Below, piece by piece: positions 9,501 through 16,633 of a DNA stretch of 64,000 nt. The stretch comes from DASSTY01 sp035760645 (GTDB taxonomy: Bacteria; Gemmatimonadota; Gemmatimonadetes; Gemmatimonadales; GWC2-71-9). Position 1 is the stretch's first letter. Every line of letters starts with the position of its first letter. Location: positions 62,001 through 126,000 of the forward strand of contig DASTSO010000064.1 of the NCBI GenBank assembly GCA_035760645.1. Direction: 5' to 3'. A model generated the notes under the pieces. That model was given only the letters and a program-made list of their open reading frames with translations. It did not search any database and was not told the origin of the DNA. The position numbers were made by a program, and so were the translations under genes.

Positions 9501-9571
9501 CCTTCCGCGGCGAGCAGGCGCTCACCGACGCGCCGCGGCAGTTCCGGGTGGGGATGGCGCTGCGGTTCTAG
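6536..9571 (+). CDS. TonB-dependent outer-membrane receptor
   Basis: This 1011-residue protein has a signal peptide (cleavage near ALAQS), a plug domain (VDSIQEVLRLQPGA, VDGIPVSPGYRG, EELDLVTGLAPVRFGHGRGG) and a long beta-barrel ending in ALRF with a terminal Phe suited to barrel assembly. No carboxypeptidase-like N-terminal domain is seen. The barrel holds several Cys pairs. The last extracellular loop is long, with a degenerate EF-hand loop (967-978). An AGGAGA site precedes the ATG and a TACATT -10-like box lies at 6498-6503. The ligand is unknown. The stop shares CTAG 9568-9571 with the convergent gene. Confidence 0.92.
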   Translation: MFLRVGRPARPAARPIVGRAASARFPGALLGSLALCALLPGTALAQSPAAPAADSIVRARAAAFGPASVQLIPGELVPQLPVDSIQEVLRLQPGASTDAEGRLVVRAGTADELATYVDGIPVSPGYRGLAAGDIAGRSAGTALQLGVNTLEELDLVTGLAPVRFGHGRGGLVSVVTRRGGEHWDGDLGYERDGVIGGASFGFTRLRGSFGGPLGRAFRFFAAGVLDGRQSAPSGFGAADAPIFVAAGRDTTVTVDGTSLDVARYVLARGDCEARAKSADAALAETLGIDCSTSRTPGTAGSDFQALARLDFVPSARTRVGLLVLASQDQAHRFDYATAFLPTDQFGRRVTSSVAALTWDQAIGRGLLQSYVSRQSDRATEAPFASVAGAGTMGFYLKPYDFRYTDFKVDAQAVADYRSGSQNAGPLPATAREDNQSWSSLRSGPYGTRNVFVDQGGPDGRLNLLHETRTLAGTSLTTATGRGGILVLGGELTHFRLTNLSQRTTSTEPSELYVGSPRQMALWAEQTVRRGGLTVATGLRYDVFDSRAERPVFVCTAARDLDDSPLADGHCGSAAVGDTIATTRIFTNPDFDPGDPGANVRPDARHTLLSPRVRLGYALGARTELLAAWGQQAQAPDFSLVFAGINTDQGRTTTGYVFGSDLDLARTRTTEVGLRQGLGRQARLAVTGWQRRDAGFATTRLVRLYDPARMADTDFRFYTDSGVVRTAKGVDVRLDQRFGRTALATLAYGYQKGETKSAMGAFGSIPAGELTLPLAYARPHTVAATLALLVPGTAQSRSSDGLFGTFYWASGTSYTLCDPDPVQSNESVLSGDPCVRGNFVGGLNAARLPAIKRLDLRLAKTVAFGGGDLTLYVDARNALNWRSVRRVFVTTGTTANPREEQLAIVADSFALAFEAQQAGVYQPDGSVDLRFGGAGANGCAGYLDARTGSPSARAAADCVLLSRAEARWGNGDGVFTWAEQRAAFAAQYRAFRGEQALTDAPRQFRVGMALRF

Positions 9572-10386
9572 GAGGTTCCGGCGGGGAGCACGCGCGTCCG
9601 GTTCATCGCCGCCGCGACGCGCGCGACGAGGCGCCGCGGCGCGAGCCGGAGCGCCTGCACCTGCACCTTGTTCAGGAGGCCCGGCACCACCACGCGGCGG
9701 CCGCGACGGAAGCCCGCGTAGCCGGCGTCCGCCACCGCCGCCACGTCGGCGACGAGCCCGAGGCGGAAGAGCCGTGACTGGCTCACCCCCGCGCGCTCGG
9801 CGAAGCCCGTGTGCGTGGGGCCGGGGGCGAGCGCCGTCACGCGGACACCGCGCCCCGCGCTGGCCGCCGCCACCTCGGCGGCGAGCGCCTCGGAGAACGA
9901 GAGCACGTAGGCCTTGCTGGCGTAGTAGACGGCCATGTAGGGGCCGGGCTGGAAGGCGGCCGTCGAGGCGACGTTGAGCACCCCTCCCCGCCCGCTCGCG
10001 AGGATGCCGGGGAGCAGCGCCCGCGTCAGTTGCGTGAGCGCGACCACGTTGAGCTGCAGCAGACCGAGCACCGCATCGGGCTCGGCCTCGGCGAACGGCC
10101 CCGCGAGGCCGACGCCCGCGTTGTTGACGAGCACATCCACCCGCCACCCCGTCGCCTCCACCGCGGCGAGCAGCCGCGTCACGCCCTCCGGACGCGCGAG
10201 GTCCACGCTCACCACCCGCACGGCGGGCGCGCCCAGCCGCCGGCACGCGCCCGCCACCCGCTCGAGCCCGCCGGCGCCGCGCGCGGCGAGGACCAGCCGG
10301 TGGCCGTCGCGCGCGAAGCGCTCGGCCAGCGCCTCGCCGATGCCGCCCGACGCGCCGGTGACGAGCACCGCCAGCGGCGCGCTCAC
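9568..10386 (-). CDS. Short-chain dehydrogenase/reductase
   Basis: This 272-residue classical SDR has the NAD(P)-binding TGASGGIG motif near the N-terminus, NNAGVG, a catalytic YYASK and the PGPTHTGF segment after it. The C-terminal 40 residues are basic and typical of the DltE/YqjQ-like SDR group. The GTG at 10386 overlaps the TGA of the upstream TetR gene (GTGA), so it is probably translated with its regulator. The substrate cannot be read from the sequence. Confidence 0.88.
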   Translation of the reverse strand: MSAPLAVLVTGASGGIGEALAERFARDGHRLVLAARGAGGLERVAGACRRLGAPAVRVVSVDLARPEGVTRLLAAVEATGWRVDVLVNNAGVGLAGPFAEAEPDAVLGLLQLNVVALTQLTRALLPGILASGRGGVLNVASTAAFQPGPYMAVYYASKAYVLSFSEALAAEVAAASAGRGVRVTALAPGPTHTGFAERAGVSQSRLFRLGLVADVAAVADAGYAGFRRGRRVVVPGLLNKVQVQALRLAPRRLVARVAAAMNRTRVLPAGTS

Positions 10387-11024
10387 CGGCGCCGCTCCGC
10401 GGTGCAGACCAGCCCGTGCAGCGTCGCGTCGATCAGGGCGCGAGCCGCCTCCCGTACCGGCCGCCACTCCACCCAGGGATCCTGCTGCCGCACGACCCAG
10501 AGCGAGACCATGCCGTGCGCCGCCGCCCAGCAGAGCTGGGTGATGCCCTCGACGTCGCGGAGGTCCGGCCGGAAGCACCCCGCGGCGGCGGCGTCCGCCA
10601 CCGCCGCCCGCGCGAGCTCGTAGCCGTCGCGGTCGGGGTTCCCCTTCACCGCGGCCATCACGTCCGGGTCAGGCGGCGGGAGAGGGGTCATGAAGAGCAG
10701 GCGGTAGTGCTGCGGATGCGCCAGGCCGAACTCGACGTACGCGTAGCCGATCTGCCGGAGCCGCTCGATCGGGTCGGGCTCGGCCGCGATCACGCGCAGC
10801 GCGTCGGCCAGACTCTGGAAATCGGTGAGGCAGAGCTCGCGAACCAGCGCTTCCTTGTCGCGGAAGTGCAGGTAGATCGCCGTCGGCGAGATGCCGACCC
10901 GCTCGGCGATCTTCCGCATGCTCACCGCCTCGTAGCCGCTGGCGACGAACAGCTCGCGCGCCGCATCGAGAATCTGCCGGCGCGTGGTCCCGCGCTCCTG
11001 CAGGCGCCGCTCGGCGCTGCTCAT
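10383..11024 (-). CDS. TetR family transcriptional regulator
   Basis: The 213-residue product has an N-terminal TetR helix-turn-helix (TRRQILDAARELFVASGYEA through ISPTAIYLHFRDKEALV, about residues 14-61) and a C-terminal ligand domain of the TetR_C_33/WHG type (CWAAAHGMVSLW). TetR proteins are mostly ligand-released repressors. It lies between, and overlaps, an unknown gene (ATGA) and an SDR gene (GTGA), so it probably controls this three-gene operon. The effector is unknown. Confidence 0.92.
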   Translation of the reverse strand: MSSAERRLQERGTTRRQILDAARELFVASGYEAVSMRKIAERVGISPTAIYLHFRDKEALVRELCLTDFQSLADALRVIAAEPDPIERLRQIGYAYVEFGLAHPQHYRLLFMTPLPPPDPDVMAAVKGNPDRDGYELARAAVADAAAAGCFRPDLRDVEGITQLCWAAAHGMVSLWVVRQQDPWVEWRPVREAARALIDATLHGLVCTAERRR

Positions 11025-11428
11025 GCCCGGGCCTCGAAGCCGGCCCCGCCACCCTGCTCCCGGTCGGCGATCATCTCCTCCACCGCGCCGATCGCGTCGC
11101 GCACGACGGCGGCGAGGTCGCGCCCCCCCGCCTCCGCGCCGAGCGGGAAGCCGCGCAACACGCTCAGGCGCACGCCCTCGCGCTCGATGTCGAGCCCGAG
11201 GAAGGTGATCTCGCTGACCTCGTTGAACTCCATGCCCGGATGCGGGCCGGCGTGCGCCTCCCACCCCGGCGCCAGCAGCCGGCGCATGACGAGGAGCGGG
11301 TCGGCCTGGGCAGGATGCAGCGCGGCGCGGAAGTGTTCCGGCGCGTCGTCGGCGCCGTACATCACGATCGACCGGGTCACGCCCTCGGCGTCGGTGTGCT
11401 CGGGAATCACGAGATACAGGGCGGGCAT
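11021..11428 (-). CDS. Protein of unknown function, first gene of the TetR/SDR operon
   Basis: I do not recognise this 135-residue protein. It is acidic, without a signal peptide or membrane helix, and looks like a small mixed alpha/beta domain (MPALYLVIPEHTDAEGVT, IVMYGADDAPEHFRAAL, EVSEITFLGLDIER). It overlaps the TetR start by ATGA, so the three genes are probably cotranscribed. Its job may be linked to the regulator's ligand or to the SDR substrate, which is inference from position only. Confidence 0.6.
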   Translation of the reverse strand: MPALYLVIPEHTDAEGVTRSIVMYGADDAPEHFRAALHPAQADPLLVMRRLLAPGWEAHAGPHPGMEFNEVSEITFLGLDIEREGVRLSVLRGFPLGAEAGGRDLAAVVRDAIGAVEEMIADREQGGGAGFEARA

Positions 11429-11563
11429 CGCGCCTCCGCGAACGGGGAGGGTCGAAGAGAATCCGTCCCTGCAATCTAGCCCCGAACCCGCCGCCGTGGG
11501 CGACGGACGCGGGGCGCAAAGCGGAGGGCGGTGCGGAGAGCGGTGCGGGCCCGGCCGGCCGGG

Positions 11564-12313
11564 CTAGGAGGAGATCGCGGCGGGCGTGGACGCGAGCGGC
11601 TCGATCGCCGCGGGCGCGAGGCCGCCGAAGCGCCGCTCGCGCCCGCGGAATTCGGCCATCGCGGCGGCGAGATCGGTGGGCCGGAAGTCGGGCCAGGCGC
11701 GGGGCGTGAAGTGGAGCTCGGCGTAGGCGCACTCCCAGAGGAGGAAGTCGCTCAGCCGCCGCTCGCCGCCGGTGCGCACGAGCAGGTCCACCGGTGGAGC
11801 GTCGGCGTCGCCGTGGTCCACCACGCTGAGCAGCCGGCCGAAGCTCTCGCGCGAGGGCGCGCTGCCGGGCGGGAGACAGGCGGCGGCGCGCAGGATCGCG
11901 TCGCGGGCCGAGTAGTCGAGGGCGATGCGCAGGTGCAGGCGCCGCCCGTCGGCCGTCGCCCGCTCGGCGTGGGCGATCGCATCCACGAGCACGGGCGGGA
12001 TCCGGTCGCGCCGGCCGAGGATGCTGAGCCGCACGTCGTTGGCGAGGCAGCGCGCCACCTCGGCGCGGAGATAGTCGCCGAAGAGGTGCATCAGCCCCTC
12101 CACCTCGAGCGGCGGCCGGCGCCAGTTGTCGGCACTGAAGGCGTAGAGCGTGAGGGTGCCGACGCCGAGGGACGGCGCGGCCTCGACGATGCGGCGGACG
12201 ACGCGCGCGCCGGCGCGATGGCCCGCGAGGCGCGGGCGGCCGCGGGCGGCGGCCCAGCGGCCGTTGCCGTCCATGATGACGGCGACGTGAAGTGGTGCGT
12301 CGGAACTCGACAT
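11564..12313 (-). CDS. uppS: Isoprenyl transferase (undecaprenyl diphosphate synthase)
   Basis: This 249-residue enzyme extends farnesyl diphosphate with isopentenyl diphosphate to make the C55 carrier for peptidoglycan and other wall polymers. The family core is clear: VAVIMDGNGRWA with catalytic D15, LTLYAFSADNWRR, and the C-terminal RTGGERRLSDFLLWECAYAE. RTGGE replaces the more usual RTSGE, a conservative change. It starts seven bases after a winged-helix regulator gene, so it appears to be the last gene of that operon. It is not next to cdsA or dxr here. Confidence 0.93.
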   Translation of the reverse strand: MSSSDAPLHVAVIMDGNGRWAAARGRPRLAGHRAGARVVRRIVEAAPSLGVGTLTLYAFSADNWRRPPLEVEGLMHLFGDYLRAEVARCLANDVRLSILGRRDRIPPVLVDAIAHAERATADGRRLHLRIALDYSARDAILRAAACLPPGSAPSRESFGRLLSVVDHGDADAPPVDLLVRTGGERRLSDFLLWECAYAELHFTPRAWPDFRPTDLAAAMAEFRGRERRFGGLAPAAIEPLASTPAAISS

Positions 12314-12320
12314 CGCGGGA

Positions 12321-12728
12321 TCAGCGCTCGCGTGTGGCGCGGATGAGCGCTTCCATGTGGTCCAGGTAGCGCTGCAGGGCGCGGCGGCCCTCGGCGCTGA
12401 GGCGGTACTCCGTGCGCGGGAGCCGGCCCTCGAACGACTTGGTGCAGACGACGTAGCCGGCGTCCTCGAGCTTGCGGGCGTGGACGCTGAGGTTGCCGTC
12501 GGTGGTCTCGAGCAGGTGCTTGAGGTCGTTGAACGAGAGCGTCTCGTGCACCGCCAGCGCGCTGACGATGGCCAGCCGCACCCGCTCGTGGATGAGGCGG
12601 TCGAGCTCGAGCGCGCCCGCCTGCGCGTTGCCCGCCATGCCGCGCAGGGGCGCCGCCGGCGTCGCCTCGGCCGCCGCGGCGGCGTGGGCCTCGGCCGCGC
12701 GGCGCGCGGCGCTGGAGCGTTTAGCCAC
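12321..12728 (-). CDS. Winged-helix transcriptional regulator
   Basis: The 135-residue protein has an Ala-rich N-terminus (about 35 residues) followed by a winged-helix domain of the PF13601/MarR-like type: DRLIHERVRLAIVSALAVHE, LSFNDLKHLLETTDGNLSVH (recognition helix), and a wing ending in TEYRLSAEGRRAL. It starts at a GTG that overlaps the stop of the upstream membrane-protein gene by eight bases. Pairs of this regulator with a small membrane protein are common, and the regulator probably controls the pair. Confidence 0.85.
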   Translation of the reverse strand: MAKRSSAARRAAEAHAAAAAEATPAAPLRGMAGNAQAGALELDRLIHERVRLAIVSALAVHETLSFNDLKHLLETTDGNLSVHARKLEDAGYVVCTKSFEGRLPRTEYRLSAEGRRALQRYLDHMEALIRATRER

Positions 12729-13317
12729 CGTACCTCCGTGCGATGATCCAGCCGAAGACGATGTGCAGTCCGCCGAAGCCCGCGGCCAGGAGCGGATCGC
12801 CCCAGTCGGGCTCGAGGACGGCGAGGGCGCCGAGGGCCATGAAGCCGAGGCCCATGGCCGGGACGACGCGCACCGAGAAGGCCCCGCCGGTGACGATCCC
12901 CGCGCCGTAGAGCAGGAGCCACGTCCCGGGCAGGAGCCAGACGAGGTCGGCGCGCGCCAGCGCCACCGTGAGCACGGCCCCGGCGACGATCGGCGGGAGA
13001 TAGCTGAAGAGGAACTGGCGCGCCGGGCGCGTCCAGAGCGGCGTGCCCGAGCGGCGCGCCTTGAGGCCCAGCGCCCCGGCCCCGATCGTCATCGCGACGA
13101 CCGCCTCGGCGAGCCAGACCCCGAGCCAGCGGCCCGGCGTCGGCTGCAGGCCGGCGAGGGCGGCGGCCGCGAGCGCCGTGAGCCCCATGGCGATGCCGCC
13201 CCACCCGGGTACGGCGGTGAAGGCGGTGGCGCGCTCCATCGTCTGGCGGATGAAGGCGAGGTCGTTCAGGGCGCGGGTGTGCAGCGCGGGCGGCTCGGCG
13301 GTGCGGGCGGTCGGCAT
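12721..13317 (-). CDS. Integral membrane protein paired with the winged-helix regulator
   Basis: This 198-residue protein has a short cytoplasmic N-terminus with a predicted helix (LHTRALNDLAFIRQTMERAT) and about six membrane segments, beginning with GWGGIAMGLTALAAAALAGL and ending with GGLHIVFGWIIA. No enzymatic motif is visible. A -35/-10 pair places transcription at or next to the ATG at 13317, suggesting a leaderless message. In-frame GTG (13326) and TTG (13353) starts are possible but lie inside the promoter. Confidence 0.75.
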   Translation of the reverse strand: MPTARTAEPPALHTRALNDLAFIRQTMERATAFTAVPGWGGIAMGLTALAAAALAGLQPTPGRWLGVWLAEAVVAMTIGAGALGLKARRSGTPLWTRPARQFLFSYLPPIVAGAVLTVALARADLVWLLPGTWLLLYGAGIVTGGAFSVRVVPAMGLGFMALGALAVLEPDWGDPLLAAGFGGLHIVFGWIIARRYGG

Positions 13318-13324
13318 GGGCTGC

Positions 13325-13353
13325 ACGATACGGCGCGGGTCGGGTTTCGTCAA
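13325..13353 (-). promoter_or_regulatory. Strong sigma-70-like promoter, probably leaderless
   Basis: On the minus strand TTGACG (13353-13348) and TATCGT (13330-13325) are separated by 17 bases. The expected transcription start is about 13318, one base from the A of the ATG at 13317. No ribosome binding site is seen. Confidence 0.65.
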
Positions 13354-13367
13354 GCACTTTACCTAGC

Positions 13368-13412
13368 AAAGAGAAAGCGAGCGGCGGCGGGAGCGCTCCC
13401 GCCGCCGCTCGC
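13368..13412 (-). terminator. Terminator after mscL
   Basis: A perfect 36-base palindrome (18-bp arms, 13377-13412) lies 15 bases after the mscL stop. On the minus strand it is followed by the T-rich TTTCTCTTT at 13376-13368, as in a Rho-independent terminator. It also insulates the next promoter at 13353. Confidence 0.75.
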
Positions 13413-13427
13413 CGCCGCGCGGGTCTC

Positions 13428-13889
13428 TCACGCCGCGGCGCGCAGGTCCGACGTGCAGTGCGGGCAGCGCACCGCCTCGACCGGGATCGACATGCGGCAG
13501 TACGGGCAGTCCCGCGCCGTCGGGGCGCCGGGCGCCTCGGCGCGGTGGTGCAGCCGGTTGATCGCCCGCACGAGGAGGAAGACGGCGAAGGCCACGATGA
13601 GGAAGGTGACCACGTTGTTGATGAACACGCCGTAGTTGAGCGTCACGGCGCCCGCCGCCTTCGCGTCGGCGAGCGAGGCGTAGGGGGCCGGCGCCTTCCC
13701 CGCCTTGAGCAGCACGTAGAGGTTCGAGAAGTCCACGTTGCCGGCGGCGAGCCCGATCGGCGGCATCAGCACGTCGTCCACCAGCGACTTCACGACCGAG
13801 CCGAAGGCGGCGCCGATGATCACGCCGACGGCCAGGTCCACCACGCTGCCCCGCACCGCGAACTCCTTGAACTCCTTCAGCATGCCCAT
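13428..13889 (-). CDS. mscL: Large-conductance mechanosensitive channel with C-terminal zinc ribbon
   Basis: This 153-residue channel releases solutes during hypo-osmotic shock. The MscL N-terminus (MLKEFKEFAVRGSVVDLAVG), first helix (VIIGAAFGSVVKSLVDDVLMPPIG) and second helix (NNVVTFLIVAFAVFLLVRAIN) are conserved. The periplasmic loop is Ala/Lys-rich. After a short linker the usual helical bundle is replaced by a zinc-ribbon-like tail with C128, C131, C142 and C145 (CPYC...CPHC). GGGAGG precedes the ATG. The upstream gene ends three bases before the start. Confidence 0.93.
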   Translation of the reverse strand: MGMLKEFKEFAVRGSVVDLAVGVIIGAAFGSVVKSLVDDVLMPPIGLAAGNVDFSNLYVLLKAGKAPAPYASLADAKAAGAVTLNYGVFINNVVTFLIVAFAVFLLVRAINRLHHRAEAPGAPTARDCPYCRMSIPVEAVRCPHCTSDLRAAA

Positions 13890-13892
13890 GGG

Positions 13893-14267
13893 TCAGCCTC
13901 CCGGGAGTGTCGCCAGATAGTCCTTCGCCTCCTCCACGCTGTCGAACGCCTTGATGTTGCGGCCGGTGAGGTGCAGCAGCGTGGTGTAGACGACCCGCAT
14001 GAGCCCGCTGAGCCCCACCACCGCACCGCCGCGGACGTACGGCCGGTTGTGCTCGGCGAGTTCGCGCATCGCCTTCACCACGTGGGTATCGAAGTGGGAG
14101 CCGCTCACGTTCGTGAGCGTCAGGAGCTCCTGCCGTTTCGGCTGCCGTGCGAACCACGCCTTCGCCTCCGCGATGGCCGCGATCGCCGCGCCGGGGTCGG
14201 TGACGCCCGTGAAATCGAGGTAGACGATCTGCTTGCCCTGATGCTCGATCGTGTTGGTGCGGCCCAT
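13893..14267 (-). CDS. SpoIIAA-like (STAS-fold) protein
   Basis: The 124-residue product resembles the SpoIIAA-like/SEC14-type STAS domain family: QIVYLDFTGVTDPGAAIAAI, LLTLTNVSGSHFDTHVVKAM and FDSVEEAKDYLATL at the C-terminus. Such stand-alone proteins are of uncertain function and may bind lipids or protein partners. GGGAGGAG precedes the ATG. It is the first gene of a two-gene unit with mscL, and the three-base gap suggests coupling. Confidence 0.75.
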   Translation of the reverse strand: MGRTNTIEHQGKQIVYLDFTGVTDPGAAIAAIAEAKAWFARQPKRQELLTLTNVSGSHFDTHVVKAMRELAEHNRPYVRGGAVVGLSGLMRVVYTTLLHLTGRNIKAFDSVEEAKDYLATLPGG

Positions 14268-14339
14268 CGCGCTCCTCCCAGGGGTACGGCCCCGCGCCGC
14301 CGGCCGGTCGGGTAGGGATAAACTGCGCGCCGATCCGCG

Positions 14340-15914
14340 CTACCGGAAGAGGCGCCAGAAGAGATCGAGCACCCGCCGCGCCGTCGGGGTGAGCCGGGTG
14401 CGGCGCCAGGCGTCCGCCGCCTTCCGCAGCGCCTCGGCGCGGGTGGGATAGGGGTGGATGGTGGCGCCGAGGGCGCCGAGCCCGAGACCGCGCGTCATGG
14501 CGAGCGTCACCTCGGCGATGGTCTCGCCGGCATGCGCGCCGACCAGCGTGGCGCCAACGATGCGGTCGCGGCGGCGCGCGAGGTGCACCCGGCAGAAGCC
14601 CTCCGCGGCCGCCTCGGCCCGGCCGCCCGGCGCCTCGAGCACCGCGCGGTCGAGGTGCTCGAAGGGCACGGTGATGGTGTCGATCGCCACACCCGCCGCG
14701 GCGGCGGCCTCGGCGGTGAGCCCCACGTGCGCCACCTCCGGGCTCGTGTAGGTGCACCACGGCACGACGAGCCGGCTCGCGCGGCCGCGTCCGAAGAAGA
14801 GCGCGTTGGCGACGACGAGCCGGGCCATCGCGTCGGCCGCGTGGGTGAAGCGCCAGCGCGAGGCGACGTCGCCCACGGCGTAGACCCGGCGGTTGGTGGT
14901 GCGGAGGCGGTCGTCCACCGTCACCCCCGCGGTCGTGTGGGCGATGCCGGCCGCGTCCAGCCCGAGCCCCTCCACGTTCGCCGCGCGCCCCGTGGCGACG
15001 AGGAGTTCGTCGCACGCGAGGGCGAACACGCCCCGGACGTCGCGCCCGCGCACCACGCGCGCCCCGCCGGGCGCTCCGTCGCCGGCCGCCTCCCGCTCCA
15101 CCGCCTCCACGCTCGCACCGAAGCGAAAGCGCACGCCGTCCCGCTCGAGCGCCGCCTGCACGAGCGCCGCCGCGTCGGCGTCGTCGCGCGGCAGCACGCG
15201 GGGGCCGCGCTCGAGCACCGTGACCGCGCTCCCGAAGCGGGCGAAGGCCTGCGCGAGCTCGCAGCCGATCGGCCCCGCGCCGAGGACGACGAGCCGCCGC
15301 GGCAGCACGGTGAGGTCGAAGATGGTCTCGTTGGTGCGCGCCCCCGCCGCGGCCAGTCCCGGAATCGGCGGGAGCGCCGCCCGTGCGCCCGTGGCGATCA
15401 CCGCGCGGCGGAAGCGCAGCCGCGTCTCCCCGCCCGCGTCGAGCTCGCTCGTGACGGCGAGTGTGCCGGGACCCATGAACCGGCCCGTGCCGAGGAAGAC
15501 GTCCACGCCGAGCTCGCGCTGGAAGCGCGCCGCCGCGTCGGCCGGCGCGAGCTGGGCCCGGAGCGCGCGGAGGCGCCGCATCACCGCGGCGAAGTCGCCC
15601 TCGCCCTGCCCGGCGGGCCCGCCGTACGCTGTGGCGTGGCGGGCGTCGTGCCACGCGCGCGCCGCCGCGAGCAGCGCCTTCGACGGCACGCAGCCCACGT
15701 TGAGGCAGTCGCCGCCCATGAGGTGCCGCTCGACCAGCGCGACGCGCGCGCCGAGCCCCGCGGCGATCGCGGCAGTGACGAGCCCGCCGGTGCCGGCGCC
15801 GACGACGACGAGATGGTACCGGGGCGCGGGCGACGGGTTCACCCAGTCCCGCGGGCGCACCTGCGCGAGGAGCGCCTCGTCGGCCGCGTCGACGGGAAAG
15901 CCCGGCGTCGTCAC
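14340..15914 (-). CDS. Pyridine nucleotide-disulfide oxidoreductase, MerA-like
   Basis: This 524-residue flavoprotein has an FAD-binding VVVGAGTGGLV, a redox-active disulfide C70/C75 in GGDCLNVGCVPSK, an NAD(P)-binding VVLGAGPIGCELA and a dimerisation domain ending IHPYPTRAEALRKAAD. It lacks both the N-terminal HMA domain and the C-terminal Cys pair of true mercuric reductase, so mercury reduction is unlikely. The GTG at 15914 overlaps the stop of the VTT protein gene (GTGA). This VTT-flavoprotein pairing recurs in bacteria and suggests a membrane-linked redox role, which is inference. Confidence 0.85.
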   Translation of the reverse strand: MTTPGFPVDAADEALLAQVRPRDWVNPSPAPRYHLVVVGAGTGGLVTAAIAAGLGARVALVERHLMGGDCLNVGCVPSKALLAAARAWHDARHATAYGGPAGQGEGDFAAVMRRLRALRAQLAPADAAARFQRELGVDVFLGTGRFMGPGTLAVTSELDAGGETRLRFRRAVIATGARAALPPIPGLAAAGARTNETIFDLTVLPRRLVVLGAGPIGCELAQAFARFGSAVTVLERGPRVLPRDDADAAALVQAALERDGVRFRFGASVEAVEREAAGDGAPGGARVVRGRDVRGVFALACDELLVATGRAANVEGLGLDAAGIAHTTAGVTVDDRLRTTNRRVYAVGDVASRWRFTHAADAMARLVVANALFFGRGRASRLVVPWCTYTSPEVAHVGLTAEAAAAAGVAIDTITVPFEHLDRAVLEAPGGRAEAAAEGFCRVHLARRRDRIVGATLVGAHAGETIAEVTLAMTRGLGLGALGATIHPYPTRAEALRKAADAWRRTRLTPTARRVLDLFWRLFR

Positions 15915-16627
15915 CCGAGCTCGCCCTCGGTGCTCCGCGCCAGCGCGCGGCGCGCGGCGCGCGCGAGCAGCAGCGTGACGAGCGCGGTCGCGGCGAGCCC
16001 CAGCGCGAGCACCGCCCAGTACCCCGCGCCGCGCGGCACCGCCGCGCCCGCGCGCAGGTCGGCGAGGCCGCGCAGGAGCGTGCCGGAGTAAACGTAGAGC
16101 ACGGTGCCGGGCACCATGCCGATCGAGGCGAGCACGTAGGGACCGAGCGGGATGCGCGTGAGGCCCAACGCGTAGTTGAGGAGGGAGAAGGGGACGACGG
16201 GCGAGAGGCGCAGCAGCAGCACGAGCCGCCATCCCTCGCGCCCCACGGCGCGGTCCACCGCCGCCAGCCGCGCGTCGCGCGCCACCCAGCGTGCGACGCG
16301 CCCACGGGCGAGGTGCCGCGCCACGAGGAACGCCGCCGTGGCGCCGAGCGTGGCGCCGGCGAGCACGTAGAGCGTGCCCCGCACGAGCCCGAAGAGCAGG
16401 CCCGCCGCCAGCGTGAGCAGCGAGCCCGGCACGAGCGCGACGCAGGCGAGCACGTAGCCCGCCACGAACGCGGCCGGTCCCCAGCCCCCCAGGTCCTGCA
16501 CCCACGCGGCGAACCGCAGCACCAGCCCCGCCGCCTCCCGGCCGACGAGCGCCACGGCGAGTACCGCCGCGAGCACCACCGCGGCGAGGGCGGCCATGCG
16601 TCGCGGCGCGCCTCGGCGGCTCGTCAC
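15911..16627 (-). CDS. TVP38/TMEM64 family (VTT domain) membrane protein
   Basis: This 238-residue inner-membrane protein has an N-terminal helix and a VTT/SNARE-associated core with the typical segments GYVLACVALVPGSLLTLAAG, GATLGATAAFLVARHLARG and LLLRLSPVVPFSLLNYALGL. Proteins of the wider DedA/VTT fold include lipid scramblases and transporters. It starts with GTG six bases after the MBL/rhodanese gene and overlaps the flavoprotein gene downstream, so the three form one operon. Confidence 0.88.
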   Translation of the reverse strand: MTSRRGAPRRMAALAAVVLAAVLAVALVGREAAGLVLRFAAWVQDLGGWGPAAFVAGYVLACVALVPGSLLTLAAGLLFGLVRGTLYVLAGATLGATAAFLVARHLARGRVARWVARDARLAAVDRAVGREGWRLVLLLRLSPVVPFSLLNYALGLTRIPLGPYVLASIGMVPGTVLYVYSGTLLRGLADLRAGAAVPRGAGYWAVLALGLAATALVTLLLARAARRALARSTEGELG

Positions 16628-16633
16628 CGGCGG

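Noticed and set aside
11549..11564. GCCCGGCCGGCCGGGC palindrome at the uppS stop
   Set aside because: Too short and too GC-simple to call a terminator or operator; no T-run follows.
14340..15914. Mercuric reductase call for the flavoprotein
   Set aside because: The N-terminal HMA domain and C-terminal Cys pair needed for mercury handling are absent, and no merR or merT is nearby.
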